Shown: positions 44,358 through 53,704, counted from the first letter of the stretch. The stretch: DNA of 64,000 bases from Chryseobacterium polytrichastri (GCF_900142445.1 NZ_FRAV01000006.1:62001-126000), one strand, 5' to 3'. Made by a program: numbers and translations. The notes: generated from the sequence alone by a model not told the origin.

Positions 44358-46001
44358 ATGAAACCAATAACTATCCTTACACTGTCTTTGATATTTAACT
44401 TATCTTTTGGACAAACTCAGAACCTTGTTACTCCTGAGAAAATTGAAAATACTGTTCAGAAAAACCATTTGAATACCATCCTTCTTTTAGATAAAGTGGT
44501 TGCCCTAGAAAACCTTAAAGAAAATGACATTCCTAAAAATATCAATTTCCAGGAAGATAAAGACCTCGACCTCAGAGTTTTTATGGATAACTCTTTGGTA
44601 AATTATTTACATGAACTTGATCCTGCCCTAACCGCTGATGAATTGCTCAAAAAAGGAAATTACCAGTTCTCTTTTTTAGTTGATGGAAAATTGATCTATG
44701 TGGAAAATCTAAATACTGGCGCCGGAACTGTAGAAAATAAAAAGATAAAAACAAACTTTAGAATTCCTTTAATAAGTACTGGTAATGAAGATTCTTGGGG
44801 GAAATATTTATGGTCTCGTTTTTATTTGGTTCATGGAGGCATCGATGCTCTGACTGCAGGAAATCATCTTCTAAAAATAGAAATCCGTCCTTATTTAAAA
44901 TCAACATCAGTAAAAACAGGGCGACTTATTGCAAAAGGCGAAATTAATCTTACGGTTCCTAAAAAAAATATTAGCGAACAACAAATTGCCCTTCAGCCTA
45001 TCAAAGCAGAAAGCGGATGGGAAGTTTCCACAGATAAATTCAAAACAGAAAAAATTAGAGCTTTAAATCAAAAAATCGCAGAAAACAGATTCAGAGATAT
45101 CACCAGCATTGTTGTTATTAAAAATAAAAAACTGCTTATTGAAGAATATTTCAACAATTCCGGAAGAGATAGTTTACAAGATACCCGTTCTGTAGGAAAG
45201 TCATTTGCCTCTGCATTAGCGGGAATCGTCATTAAAGAAGGCTATTTAAAGAATGAAAATCAAACGCTTAGAGAGTTTTATCATTTAAAAGAATTCCAAC
45301 ATTATGCCCCGAAGAAAGATAGCGTAACACTTAAAAGTCTGTTGACAATGAGTTCTTCTTTTGAAGGTAATGACGATGATGATGATTCTCCAGGAAATGA
45401 AGAAAACATGTACCCTACCGATAACTGGGTGAAATTTGCACTCGATGTTCCCATGACCGATCATAAGATTGGCAAAAAATGGAGCTATTTCACTGCGGGT
45501 GTTGTTGTTACCGGAGATATTTTAGATCAGAAGGTTCCAAACGGGCTAGAATCTTACGCCAAAGAAAAACTTTTTAATCCGTTAGAAATTAAAACTTATC
45601 AATGGCAATATACTCCACAGCATAAAATTTCATTAGCTGGAGGTATAAGAATGAATAGCTTAGACTTTGCTAAATTTGGGCAACTGTACAAAAATAACGG
45701 AGAATGGAAAGGCAAAAAAGTAATAGATAAGGCTTGGATTAAGAAATCATTCAGCAATTATTTTTCTGAAAATAAAGACTTTGAAGGGTATGGATACCTA
45801 TTTTGGAGAAAGGTATATAAAGTAGGAAACAAAAGTTTTGAGGCCTACCAATGCAGCGGAAATGGTGGTAACAAAATTATTATGTTTACAGAAATTCCTT
45901 TAGTGATCGTAATTACAGCAAAAGCTTATAATAAAGCGTACGCCCATCCACAATCTGAAAAAATAGTTCAGGAATATTTATTACCCGCAGTTTATGAGTA
46001 A
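44358..46001 (+). CDS. Secreted serine hydrolase, beta-lactamase (class C-like) fold
   Basis: About 547 residues from the ATG at 44358 (MKPITILTLSLIFNLSFGQ, a signal peptide). The N-terminal part (about 25-220) is a beta-rich accessory domain with unknown role. The C-terminal part is a beta-lactamase/PBP-like domain: SxxK as RSVGK near residue 275, then WSYFTAG at the second motif (Y-F-T instead of Y-S-N), and GNGGNKII near the third. Probably an esterase or D-amino-acid/peptidoglycan-related hydrolase rather than a true beta-lactamase, given the altered second motif. Confidence 0.82.
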   Translation: MKPITILTLSLIFNLSFGQTQNLVTPEKIENTVQKNHLNTILLLDKVVALENLKENDIPKNINFQEDKDLDLRVFMDNSLVNYLHELDPALTADELLKKGNYQFSFLVDGKLIYVENLNTGAGTVENKKIKTNFRIPLISTGNEDSWGKYLWSRFYLVHGGIDALTAGNHLLKIEIRPYLKSTSVKTGRLIAKGEINLTVPKKNISEQQIALQPIKAESGWEVSTDKFKTEKIRALNQKIAENRFRDITSIVVIKNKKLLIEEYFNNSGRDSLQDTRSVGKSFASALAGIVIKEGYLKNENQTLREFYHLKEFQHYAPKKDSVTLKSLLTMSSSFEGNDDDDDSPGNEENMYPTDNWVKFALDVPMTDHKIGKKWSYFTAGVVVTGDILDQKVPNGLESYAKEKLFNPLEIKTYQWQYTPQHKISLAGGIRMNSLDFAKFGQLYKNNGEWKGKKVIDKAWIKKSFSNYFSENKDFEGYGYLFWRKVYKVGNKSFEAYQCSGNGGNKIIMFTEIPLVIVITAKAYNKAYAHPQSEKIVQEYLLPAVYE

Positions 46002-46036
46002 TCTATACAATATAAATAATTGGAAATGAGTAATGG

Positions 46037-46067
46037 AAAGATGATGGTTTTATTAGCTATCATCTTT
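46037..46067 (+). terminator. Rho-independent terminator
   Basis: Stem AAAGATGATGG / CTATCATCTTT (one wobble pair) followed by TTTT, after the serine-hydrolase gene and before the convergent rimM. Confidence 0.8.
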
Positions 46068-46084
46068 TTTTGGAAATAGAAAAT

Positions 46085-46627
46085 TTATTCGTCTTTTTTA
46101 GAAGAAACTAAAAAGACATCAATAAGACCTTCAGGAAGCATCATTTTGATGGTTCTTTCTTCTCTATCAACTTCCAGAATCCAGTCTTTGATCATAGGAA
46201 TAACAACTTCTTTCCCGTCTAAGTTTGTAACGAAATAAACCTGAGCCGTCTGATCATTTACTGATCGAATAACACCACAGTCATTATCATGCTCATCAAG
46301 AATATTATATCCTATGATTTCGTGATAATAAAATTGTTTCCCTGTAAGTTTTGGCAATGTAGCAAGCGGTAAGAATACGCTTTTCCCTAAAGATTGGTCT
46401 ACTAAAGCCTCAGAAGAGTTTTTAAAGGCAAGGTTCAGAGCATCTAATTTGCTCCAAGATGATTTTGCAATAAAAAAAGGAACCAATAATCCGTTGATCT
46501 CAACGAATATTGATTCCAGTTTATTGTAAAGCTCGGGCTGGTCTGTGTCCAATTTAAGGATCACATTACCCGCAAGGCCGTGTCTGCGTGTGATTTTTCC
46601 TAGTAAATAGCAATCTTCTTTACGCAT
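46085..46627 (-). CDS. rimM: Ribosome maturation factor RimM
   Basis: A 180-residue RimM: N-terminal barrel domain starting DCYLLGKITRRHGLAGNVILKLDTDQP, then a PRC-barrel part with FYYHEIIGYNILDEHDNDCGVI and the typical end VIPMIKDWILEVDREERTIKMMLPEGLIDV. It binds S19 and helps assemble the 30S head. It lies 11 bp after rpsP, the standard rpsP-rimM order. Confidence 0.96.
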   Translation of the reverse strand: MRKEDCYLLGKITRRHGLAGNVILKLDTDQPELYNKLESIFVEINGLLVPFFIAKSSWSKLDALNLAFKNSSEALVDQSLGKSVFLPLATLPKLTGKQFYYHEIIGYNILDEHDNDCGVIRSVNDQTAQVYFVTNLDGKEVVIPMIKDWILEVDREERTIKMMLPEGLIDVFLVSSKKDE

Positions 46628-46638
46628 AACAGGGATTT

Positions 46639-47208
46639 TTAAGCTTCAGTGTTTTCTTCAGTTTCAGTAGCAGCAGGAGCTTCTCCTTCTGTAGCTTCAG
46701 CAACAACTTCTTCAGCAGGTGCGTTAGCAGCTTCTTCAGCAGCCTTAGCATCAGCAATAACTTGTGCAGCAGCAGCAACTCTAGCTTCGTTTACTTTAAC
46801 TTCAGCTTCTAATGCAGCTTTCTTAGCATCAGACTGAGCTTTAGATAAACCTTCTACTTTACCTTGTACTTTTTGTTCTTTAGTTTCTAACCAAGCAGCA
46901 AATCTTTTTTCAGCTTCAGCCTCGTCAAAAGATCCTTTAGCAACACCACCTTGTAAGTGTTTTTTGTAAAGTACTCCTTTGTAAGAAAGAATAGCTCTTG
47001 CAGTATCAGTTGGTTGAGCACCGTTGTTTAACCACTTTACAGCAGAATCAACGTTCAAATCGATAGTCGCAGGGTTAGTAATTGGGTTGTAAGTACCTAG
47101 TTTCTCGATGAATCTACCATCTCTTCTAGCTCTAGCATCTGCAACCACGATGTGGAAAAAAGGTCTCCCTTTTGATCCGTGTCTTTGTAATCTGATTTTT
47201 ACTGACAT
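46639..47208 (-). CDS. rpsP: 30S ribosomal protein S16
   Basis: A 189-residue S16. The first 85 residues are the ribosomal core ([42 protein letters not shown]). The rest is a Bacteroidetes-type tail, rich in Ala and Glu ([34 protein letters not shown]...), probably disordered or coiled-coil. First gene of the rpsP-rimM unit, with a -7 box about 50 bp upstream. Confidence 0.97.
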   Translation of the reverse strand: MSVKIRLQRHGSKGRPFFHIVVADARARRDGRFIEKLGTYNPITNPATIDLNVDSAVKWLNNGAQPTDTARAILSYKGVLYKKHLQGGVAKGSFDEAEAEKRFAAWLETKEQKVQGKVEGLSKAQSDAKKAALEAEVKVNEARVAAAAQVIADAKAAEEAANAPAEEVVAEATEGEAPAATETEENTEA

Positions 47209-47256
47209 AATGTTTGAATTTTACGGGAACTCGTCCCAGTTAAATATTTAAGAGTG

Positions 47257-47264
47257 CAAAGATA
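47257..47264 (-). promoter_or_regulatory. -7 promoter box of rpsP-rimM
   Basis: On the minus strand TATCTTTG, a perfect TAnnTTTG, 49 bp before the rpsP ATG. A small GGGA-CGAGT-TCCC hairpin lies in the leader (about 47225-47236). Confidence 0.6.
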
Positions 47265-47402
47265 AATAAAATTTTCAATTCTACGATCAATAAATACAAC
47301 AATTTATCAGCCTAGCAATGTAATAATGCTTTAATGGGCTTTCATTGATAAATTTGTAAACGTTATTCCTTACTTTTTCTTCTAATAATTATTCCCGCAA
47401 AG

Positions 47403-47484
47403 TTTGTCATTCTGAAAGAGTCTGAACATAGTATTAGAAAATCGTCTGGAAAAATTCGTGTCTAGATCCTTTCAGGATGACAAA
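47403..47484. repeat. Inverted repeat, TCATTCTGAAAG family
   Basis: Arms TTTGTCATTCTGAAAG (47403-47418) and CTTTCAGGATGACAAA (47469-47484) pair at 15 of 16 positions (one G-U). The 50-nt interior (with TCGTCTGGA) has no ORF. A flavobacterial intergenic repeat of the dyad type. Confidence 0.75.
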
Positions 47485-47526
47485 GATTATGGTTACTAGT
47501 TCTTAGAGAGAACGACAAAATTATCT

Positions 47527-47551
47527 GGTGGCTGAGGCTCCCGAAGCCACC
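47527..47551. repeat. Short hairpin repeat GGTGGCT...AGCCACC
   Basis: Arms GGTGGCT and AGCCACC around GAGGCTCCCGA. It resembles a variant of the dispersed TGAGC/CGAAGCC repeat family. Confidence 0.6.
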
Positions 47552-47562
47552 ATTCCTAAAAC

Positions 47563-47660
47563 TCTAGCCCCGATTGGAACGACATCCTTTTTTGTTGCGG
47601 CCGGAGCGAAGCGGAGGCCGTAACAAAAAAGATACAGTGGAAAGCGGGAAATAGCTCCTT
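47563..47660. repeat. GC-rich flavobacterial hairpin element
   Basis: A conserved-looking block containing CTAGCCCCGATTGGAACG, a long stem CTTTTTTGTTGCGGCC (47587-47602) / GGCCGTAACAAAAAAG (47616-47631, one wobble) around a GC-rich loop, and GTGGAAAGCGGGAAATAGCTCC. Blocks of this type recur between genes in Chryseobacterium-like genomes (from memory). It is much GC-richer than its surroundings; function unknown. Confidence 0.7.
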
Positions 47661-47699
47661 AAAATAATTCGGCGAATTCAAAAGCCTCTAAAAAAAGAT

Positions 47700-48233
47700 T
47701 TAAACAGATCCATTGTTAAAGTGATCAACCTTTCCCATGTAGAAAAGCCCAAGACATTTCTGATTTTCTTCAATAGTTAAAGAATCTTTCAAATGATCTA
47801 CGATTTTAGGAGAGCTCCAATAGCAGCCAATATTATTTGCTGTACATGTTAAATACATATTCTGAACTGCCATAGAAACAGCAGCGATTTCTTCCCATTC
47901 AGGAACCATTCCGCTGAAATTAACAATAATAGAAACTACAGCATCTGCTTTATTAATTTTAAAGCCAATATCATTATATTTTTTCTCTAAAAATAAATGT
48001 TCGGGTTGAGAAGCCTTATAAATAGTCTGCATTTCTGAAGCTAGTTTTGCCTTTTCTTCTCCTTTGAAAATCTTAAAACGCCAAGGTTTCGTACGTTTGT
48101 GATTGGGAGCAAATGTTGCTGAATGTAATATCTCATTAATAATTTCCTGAGATATTTCTGTTTCAGTGTAATCTTTTGGAAAGATGCTTTTTCTTTGCTC
48201 TATGATTTCTTTTAAAACTTCTGCTTTATTCAT
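47700..48233 (-). CDS. Nitroreductase family protein
   Basis: A 177-residue FMN-dependent nitroreductase-fold protein: LKEIIEQRKSIFPKDYTETEIS, then HSATFAPNHKRTKPWRFKIFKGEEK (FMN-binding), and AVQNMYLTCTANNIGCYWSSPKIVDH. It resembles YdjA-type minimal nitroreductases. Cytoplasmic oxidoreductase using NAD(P)H; the physiological substrate is unknown. Monocistronic. Confidence 0.88.
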   Translation of the reverse strand: MNKAEVLKEIIEQRKSIFPKDYTETEISQEIINEILHSATFAPNHKRTKPWRFKIFKGEEKAKLASEMQTIYKASQPEHLFLEKKYNDIGFKINKADAVVSIIVNFSGMVPEWEEIAAVSMAVQNMYLTCTANNIGCYWSSPKIVDHLKDSLTIEENQKCLGLFYMGKVDHFNNGSV

Positions 48234-48356
48234 AGATACAAAATTACGAAAAAGTTGATCGTTGACGGCTGCAAGTTGCAGGTTTTCTGTTATTAGCTAA
48301 TAAATTTTCAGATCCTTCCTTCGTCAGAATGACAGTATGGAAACAATTCATATTTC

Positions 48357-48806
48357 TTACAACACTTCTACGATTTTCTGATGAATCTTATTCAAAGTAA
48401 AATCATCACCTGGTTTCATGCCCATCATTTTTTTAGCCATTGGACTTTCGGAAGAAATAGCATAAAAGCGATCACCCTCAAAAAAGAACTCTCCCAAAGA
48501 AACCGAAATATAAAAACGAGCTTTATTGGTAATCACAATTGATCCCAACTGTACTCTTTCTGTACTCGTATTTAACACTTTTGCCATATTGCGCTGAAGA
48601 TCATTTAAAGCAGCAAGCTGTCTTTGCATTTGGTAAATTTCCTCTTGCATTTCTTCTCTCATACTATCATATTTCGGAGTTTTTTTGATATCGCGGCTTG
48701 CATCCAAGGTAAACTCGATAAAATTTTTCAACTTTTCAATCTTTTCTGCAATCACGGTTTTTACATAATTTCTTATATCATTTTTCTCAAATACAATCTT
48801 CTCCAT
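48357..48806 (-). CDS. GreA/GreB-family transcription factor, divergent
   Basis: 149 residues with a coiled-coil N-terminal half (about 15-75: KIEKLKNFIEFTLDASRDIKKTPKYDSMREEMQEEIYQMQRQLAALNDLQ) and a C-terminal FKBP-like domain (VQLGSIVITNKARFYISVSLGEFFFEGDRFYAISSESPMAKKMMGMKPGDDFTL), where SPMAKKMMGMKPGD matches the GreA signature SPiar-l-Gk-vGd. The coiled-coil tip does not show the usual acidic pair clearly, so it may act as a Gre-like or Rnk-like binder of RNA polymerase. Confidence 0.8.
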   Translation of the reverse strand: MEKIVFEKNDIRNYVKTVIAEKIEKLKNFIEFTLDASRDIKKTPKYDSMREEMQEEIYQMQRQLAALNDLQRNMAKVLNTSTERVQLGSIVITNKARFYISVSLGEFFFEGDRFYAISSESPMAKKMMGMKPGDDFTLNKIHQKIVEVL

Positions 48807-48926
48807 AAATCGAATTCTTTACATAAAGATAATATTTTTTTGAATACTATTTTATTTTTGATATTCTAAAAACTTCAAATAATCAAAATAATTACTCCTC
48901 ATTTCTTGAAAAAAAAGTATTAAAAA

Positions 48927-48949
48927 AGCCTTGTAAAATTTACAAGGCT
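48927..48949 (-). terminator. Terminator of the SRPBCC gene
   Basis: Stem AGCCTTGTA / TACAAGGCT with a 5-nt loop, followed on the minus strand by TTTTTTAATAC, 7 bp after the stop codon. Confidence 0.85.
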
Positions 48950-48955
48950 CTCATT

Positions 48956-49489
48956 TTATTTTTCTACCAATGCTTTCAAATTATTCAACCCTTCTTCGTA
49001 GGATTTTCCCATTTGGTAATCCATTATCGGTCTCATTATTTTCATCATTGGATCTTGCTCGGTATCCATAGTCCACAACACTTTTGTGGAATTTCCTTCA
49101 GAAGACAAAACAATCTCAGAGGTTGCCTGCCCTTCAAAAGGTTTGGCAAAGATCATCTCTGTTTTCTGCTTTTCATTTAAAACCAATTCTTTAATTTCCT
49201 GACAGCCCGCTCCTGCATCATCATTTTTACTGTCCCAACAATATTTATCTCCCACTTCTCCGGAAGTTCCGGTATACGTGATTTTCATTGTTTTATCTAA
49301 TTTCATCCAAGGATTCCATTCATTAAATGCCTTCATAGAACTTATCTGCTGCCATACTTTTTCTTTCGGAGCTTTTACTACCACAGATTTTTCATAATGG
49401 TAATTTTTACCGAAAGCCAGCATTGCAATTATGGCATATGCAATAATTAAAAGAATAATTACCCCAATAGTTTTTAAAATTGTTTTCAT
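48956..49489 (-). CDS. SRPBCC-family (START/Bet v1-like) membrane-anchored protein
   Basis: A 177-residue protein with one N-terminal TM helix (about 7-27), then an SRPBCC fold: YEKSVVVKAPKEKVWQQISSMKAFNEWNPWMKLD, GTSGEVGDKYCWDSK..., and TKVLWTMDTEQDPMMKIMRPIMDYQMGKSYEEGLNNLKALVEK. Typical of polyketide-cyclase-like lipid- or ligand-binding proteins. Ligand unknown. Followed by a DUF2867 gene of similar size on the same strand but 220 bp away. Confidence 0.88.
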   Translation of the reverse strand: MKTILKTIGVIILLIIAYAIIAMLAFGKNYHYEKSVVVKAPKEKVWQQISSMKAFNEWNPWMKLDKTMKITYTGTSGEVGDKYCWDSKNDDAGAGCQEIKELVLNEKQKTEMIFAKPFEGQATSEIVLSSEGNSTKVLWTMDTEQDPMMKIMRPIMDYQMGKSYEEGLNNLKALVEK

Positions 49490-49716
49490 AGTTTGAATAT
49501 TTAAAAGTTAGTTTTTAACCACATTAAGTTTGAAGTATGTTGTCAAAAGTAATCATTCCGCCTCTATCTCAACTTTACTTATGACAAGACATTAAAGATA
49601 AAACATTTTGTAGCAACTTTGTACCGACCTATTATTTTTGAGAATTGCTTTATTCTTTCAATAAAACATACTATACATCAGGATTCAAAATAGTAAACAT
49701 TATTCTTTTGTATCGG

Positions 49717-50226
49717 CTACTCTAAATTTTTAATGATTGCATTTATCTTAGAAGCAACAATGATTTTGTGAAAAGGTTTAACCGGAAAAAAATATAGTTT
49801 TCCCCACCAATTATTGTATTGCACAAGAGTTGTAATGGTTAGTTTTCTTTTTTTATTTAGCAAATTATGATCATCCAACAATAAGGAAACCCTGAAATTC
49901 AAATGGCTATCATCCTCCCCAATAATTATTTCATTATGGGTTTTGTGAAAAATTTTAAAAAGTCCGATTTGATCTCCCGGCTCATATTTTAGATCTTTAG
50001 CATGTTCATTTTGACCTTCAGGAATTTTTAATCCAAAAATTTTGACAATCCTATTTCTCAATGAAAACAGTTTTTTGATCCATGTTGAACTGCTCGTGAA
50101 GAACAGCTTTCCTATTTGGCCTGAGTTCAGGTTTTGGTCTTTATGGATAAACTCTTTCACAAAGGAATCTCCATAATCGAAATGTTGATTATTTAATAAT
50201 GACTCTTCAGGTATTTTCAGCATCAT
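49717..50226 (-). CDS. DUF2867 domain-containing protein
   Basis: A 169-residue soluble protein with DUF2867 features: HFDYGDSFVKEF, LFFTSSSTWIKKLFSLRNRIVKIFGLK, GDQIGLFKIFHKTHNEIIIGEDDSHLNFRVSLLLDDH, and TTLVQYNNWWGKLYFFPVKPFHKIIVASKI. The fold is SRPBCC-like. No signal peptide. Function unknown; adjacent to another SRPBCC protein gene, so a related role is possible. Confidence 0.85.
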   Translation of the reverse strand: MMLKIPEESLLNNQHFDYGDSFVKEFIHKDQNLNSGQIGKLFFTSSSTWIKKLFSLRNRIVKIFGLKIPEGQNEHAKDLKYEPGDQIGLFKIFHKTHNEIIIGEDDSHLNFRVSLLLDDHNLLNKKRKLTITTLVQYNNWWGKLYFFPVKPFHKIIVASKINAIIKNLE

Positions 50227-50402
50227 ATCATTTTACTTGTATTCAAAACTAATTATTCTGACAGTAGGATGACTTGCCCTATGACAAGATTATTAAAGAT
50301 GATGCACTTTTTGTCACACCATCTCATTAAGGCATTATTTTTGAGATTTCAACAACCAAATCAATACGATTTATTACATTTACAATCATTAAAAATCGAA
50401 CA

Positions 50403-52421
50403 ATGAATATTTTAACAGAAAAATTTAACACACCATATCATTCAGCGCCATTCAATTCTATTAAAAATGAAGATTATCTTCCCGCTTTTAAAGAGTTAAT
50501 TCAAACATCAGAAGAAGAAATCAATACTATTGTCAATAATTCAGAAGAACCCACTTTTGAAAATGTCATTGAAGCATTGGCGTATTCGGGAGAACAATTG
50601 GATGCGGTTTCTAATATCTTTTTCAATTTAAATTCTGCAGAAACAAGTGACGAACTTCAACAGATCGCTCAGGAAGTTTCTCCGATCTTAACAGAATATT
50701 CATCAAAGATTTCTCAAAACGAAGCACTTTTCAACAAGATTAAAAAAGTGTACGACGAGAAAGAAAAATATAATCTTAATGAAGAGCAACACATGCTTTT
50801 AAATGAAACCTACAAAGGTTTTGTGAGAAGCGGTGCTTTACTGAACGAAGAAGACAAAGAAAAATTAAAGAATATCAGCATGGATTTATCTTTAAAATCT
50901 CTGCAATTCGGGCAAAATGTATTGGCCTCTACCAATAATTATTTCAAACATATTACGAATAAAGAAGATCTGGCAGGAATTCCCGAAGCCATTATCGAAC
51001 AATACGCAGAAGAAGCGAAAGAAAGAAATCATGAAGGTTGGGTTGTGACATTGCAATATCCAAGTTACCTTCCGCTGATAACCTACGCTGAAAACCGTGA
51101 ATTAAGAAAAGAAATTGCCTTAGCCAATGGTAAAAAATCTTTTGACGGTGGCGAATTTGACAATCAAAATCTTATCAAAGAATTGCTTACTCTAAAACAA
51201 CAAAAAGCTGAATTATTAGGCTATGCAAATTATGCAGACTATGTGTTGGAAGAAAGAATGGCAAAATCTCCAACCAAGGTATTGGACTTTTTAAATGAGA
51301 TGCTAACGAAAGCAAAGCCTTACGCTGAAAAAGAAATTGAAGAATTAAAATCATTAGCAAAAGCTGATGGAATAGACGAAATACAAGGTTATGATCATAC
51401 TTTTTATGCTGAAAAACTTCGTAAAGCAAAATATGATTTAAACGATGAGGAATTAAAACCTTATTTCCCATTAGATCAGGTTCAAGATGCTGTTTTTGGT
51501 TTGGCTCATCAATTATTCGGGTTAACCTTTGAAGAAAGAAACGATATTCCAAAATATCATGAAGATGTGAAAGTGTATGAAGTCAAAGAGAATGGCGAGT
51601 ACAAATCGTTGTTATACGTCGACTATTTCCCAAGAAAAGGTAAAAGAGCCGGAGCCTGGATGACGAGCTACAAAAATCAGTATAAAAAAGATGGTGAAAA
51701 CTCCCGTCCACATATTTCTATCGTTTGTAATTTCAACAAACCGACAAAAGATACACCGAGTTTATTGACGTTCCAGGAAGTGACGACTTTATTCCATGAG
51801 TTTGGTCACGCTCTTCACGGAATGTTGGCTAACACGCAATACCCTACCCTTTCAGGAACTTCTGTAAAATGGGATTTTGTTGAATTGCCTTCTCAGTTTC
51901 TGGAGAATTTTTGTTACGAACCTGAGTTCTTAAAAACTTTCGCAAAACATTATAAAACAGGTGAAGTTCTTCCCGATGAAAAAATTCAAAAGATTGAACA
52001 GTCTAAAAACTTTATGGAAGGCTATCAAACGATGAGACAATTAGGTTTCGGAATTTTGGATATGAATTATCATACAAAAGTTGCAGAGTTGGAAAATGAG
52101 ACTGTAAAAGAGTTTGAAGATAAGTACACCAAAGCAACACAACTTTATCCTTCAAATCCTGAAACGGCCATGAGCCCGAGTTTCTCCCATATTTTCCAAG
52201 GTGGATATTCTGCGGGATACTATTCTTACAAATGGGCAGAAGTTTTGGACGCTGATGCTTTCCAGTATTTTAAAGAAAACGGAATTTTTAATCCTGAAAT
52301 CGCCGCAAAATATAAAATCCTTCTTTCTTCCGGCGGAACAAAAGATCCAATGGAATTGTATAAGAATTTCAGAGGAAGCGAACCGAAAGTGGAAAGTTTG
52401 TTGAAGAGGGCGTTTGGGTAA
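50403..52421 (+). CDS. M3-family oligopeptidase (dipeptidyl carboxypeptidase-like)
   Basis: A 672-residue zinc metallopeptidase without a signal peptide. The catalytic site is FHEFGHALHGML near residue 464 (HExxH) with the downstream third ligand in VELPSQFLENFCYEPE. Size and motifs match the M3A group (Dcp/oligopeptidase A), which degrades short peptides in the cytoplasm. N-terminal start NTPYHSAPFNSIKNEDYLPAF is typical. Transcribed alone. Confidence 0.94.
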   Translation: MNILTEKFNTPYHSAPFNSIKNEDYLPAFKELIQTSEEEINTIVNNSEEPTFENVIEALAYSGEQLDAVSNIFFNLNSAETSDELQQIAQEVSPILTEYSSKISQNEALFNKIKKVYDEKEKYNLNEEQHMLLNETYKGFVRSGALLNEEDKEKLKNISMDLSLKSLQFGQNVLASTNNYFKHITNKEDLAGIPEAIIEQYAEEAKERNHEGWVVTLQYPSYLPLITYAENRELRKEIALANGKKSFDGGEFDNQNLIKELLTLKQQKAELLGYANYADYVLEERMAKSPTKVLDFLNEMLTKAKPYAEKEIEELKSLAKADGIDEIQGYDHTFYAEKLRKAKYDLNDEELKPYFPLDQVQDAVFGLAHQLFGLTFEERNDIPKYHEDVKVYEVKENGEYKSLLYVDYFPRKGKRAGAWMTSYKNQYKKDGENSRPHISIVCNFNKPTKDTPSLLTFQEVTTLFHEFGHALHGMLANTQYPTLSGTSVKWDFVELPSQFLENFCYEPEFLKTFAKHYKTGEVLPDEKIQKIEQSKNFMEGYQTMRQLGFGILDMNYHTKVAELENETVKEFEDKYTKATQLYPSNPETAMSPSFSHIFQGGYSAGYYSYKWAEVLDADAFQYFKENGIFNPEIAAKYKILLSSGGTKDPMELYKNFRGSEPKVESLLKRAFG

Positions 52422-52436
52422 AAAATAAAATATTGA

Positions 52437-52470
52437 AAACCATTAAGCCTTAATTAAAGCTTAATGGTTT
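52437..52470 (+). terminator. Rho-independent terminator after the M3 peptidase gene
   Basis: Stem AAACCATTAAGC / GCTTAATGGTTT with a 10-nt loop, then TTT. Confidence 0.85.
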
Positions 52471-52489
52471 TTAATTTAATAAAAAATCA

Positions 52490-52924
52490 ATGAAAATAAT
52501 TAGAGATATTGTCTGTCAAGTTTATTATGATACGAAATCATCCGGAAAAATTTTTGAGCTTCTGAACTTTTATTTACCGAAATATAAACCTTTGAATTTA
52601 GATTATACTTTCAGAATTGATAGCGAGGAAGGATTTAGTAGTAATCAGGAAATGATTGATTATTTTGTGAATACAAGTAATATTGATCAAACGTTTTATT
52701 GGAATCAATCTACAGATAATCCTGATAATATTTATTTTGGTGTAAATATTACAAACGATAACAAAACTGTATTTAGCTTAACAATTGATGGTACAATTGA
52801 GCAAGCAGAAGTTTATTTAAATGATTTAAAACAAAAACTTGATTCCGATATAGGTTTCATTAGTTTTGTCAATCCTGCAGAATATTATAATGGAATAGAT
52901 TTTAAAAATAAATATTCATTTTAA
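52490..52924 (+). CDS. Hypothetical protein
   Basis: A 144-residue soluble protein with no signal peptide, starting MKIIRDIVCQVYYDTKSSGKIFELLNFYLPKYKPLNLDYTFR. Beta and alpha segments alternate; no recognised motif. It follows the M3 peptidase terminator and stands 48 bp before a methyltransferase gene. I cannot assign a function; a small immunity-type or ligand-binding protein is possible but unsupported. Confidence 0.6.
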   Translation: MKIIRDIVCQVYYDTKSSGKIFELLNFYLPKYKPLNLDYTFRIDSEEGFSSNQEMIDYFVNTSNIDQTFYWNQSTDNPDNIYFGVNITNDNKTVFSLTIDGTIEQAEVYLNDLKQKLDSDIGFISFVNPAEYYNGIDFKNKYSF

Positions 52925-52972
52925 ATAATAACAATATATCCCTCTGGCTAGAAAATAAAAAAACACAGCAAT

Positions 52973-53704
52973 ATGCAACAAAACAAATACGACAACACTT
53001 CCTTTTTCAAACAATACGAAAAAATGCTCCGTTCTCAAAAAGGATTGGAAGGTGCAGGAGAATGGCCTGCTTTGAAAAAAATGTTGCCTGATTTTTCAGG
53101 GAAGGATGTTCTTGATTTGGGCTGTGGTTTTGGTTGGCATTGCAGATATGCTATTGAAAATGGGGCAAAATCTGTTATTGGAATTGACCTTTCAGAAAAG
53201 ATGCTTGAAAAAGCGAGAGAAATCAATGCTCTGGAAGGTATTCACTATGAAAGAAAAGCCCTTGAAGAAGTAGATTATCCTGCTGATAAATTTGATATTA
53301 TTTTAAGCTCTTTGACTTTCCATTATATAGAATCATTTGATACCTTGGCGCAAAACATTTACAAATGGTTGAAACCGAACGGACATTTTGTGTTTTCAGT
53401 GGAACATCCTGTTTTTACAGCACAGGGAAATCAGGATTGGGCTTATAATGAAAATGGAGAAAAGCTGCATTGGCCTGTGGATAATTATTTCATAGAAGGA
53501 AAAAGAAATACTACTTTTTTAGGTGAAGACGTTGTAAAATACCACAGAACTTTAACAACGTATCTCAACAGCCTTTTACGACAAGGTTTTAAAATCAAAG
53601 AAGTAATTGAACCAGAACCGAGTGAAGAAATGCTGAAAGAGTTTTCAGAAATGAAAGATGAATTGCGCAGACCGATGATGCTATTGATTTCTGTAGAAAA
53701 GTAA
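52973..53704 (+). CDS. Class I SAM-dependent methyltransferase
   Basis: A 243-residue protein with the methyltransferase fold: motif I VLDLGCGFGWHCRYAIENGAK near residue 44, the acidic residue of motif II (VIGIDLSEKMLEKAREI), and FDIILSSLTFHYIESFD. No signal peptide. It resembles UbiE/biotin-type small-molecule methyltransferases; the acceptor cannot be told. Confidence 0.9.
   Translation: MQQNKYDNTSFFKQYEKMLRSQKGLEGAGEWPALKKMLPDFSGKDVLDLGCGFGWHCRYAIENGAKSVIGIDLSEKMLEKAREINALEGIHYERKALEEVDYPADKFDIILSSLTFHYIESFDTLAQNIYKWLKPNGHFVFSVEHPVFTAQGNQDWAYNENGEKLHWPVDNYFIEGKRNTTFLGEDVVKYHRTLTTYLNSLLRQGFKIKEVIEPEPSEEMLKEFSEMKDELRRPMMLLISVEK

Noticed and set aside
46649..46837. Ala/Ser-rich plus-strand ORF
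   Set aside because: It is antisense to the Ala/Glu-rich tail of S16.
51187..51552. 121-codon minus-strand ORF inside the M3 peptidase gene
   Set aside because: Antisense to a well-conserved enzyme and without any recognisable domain.
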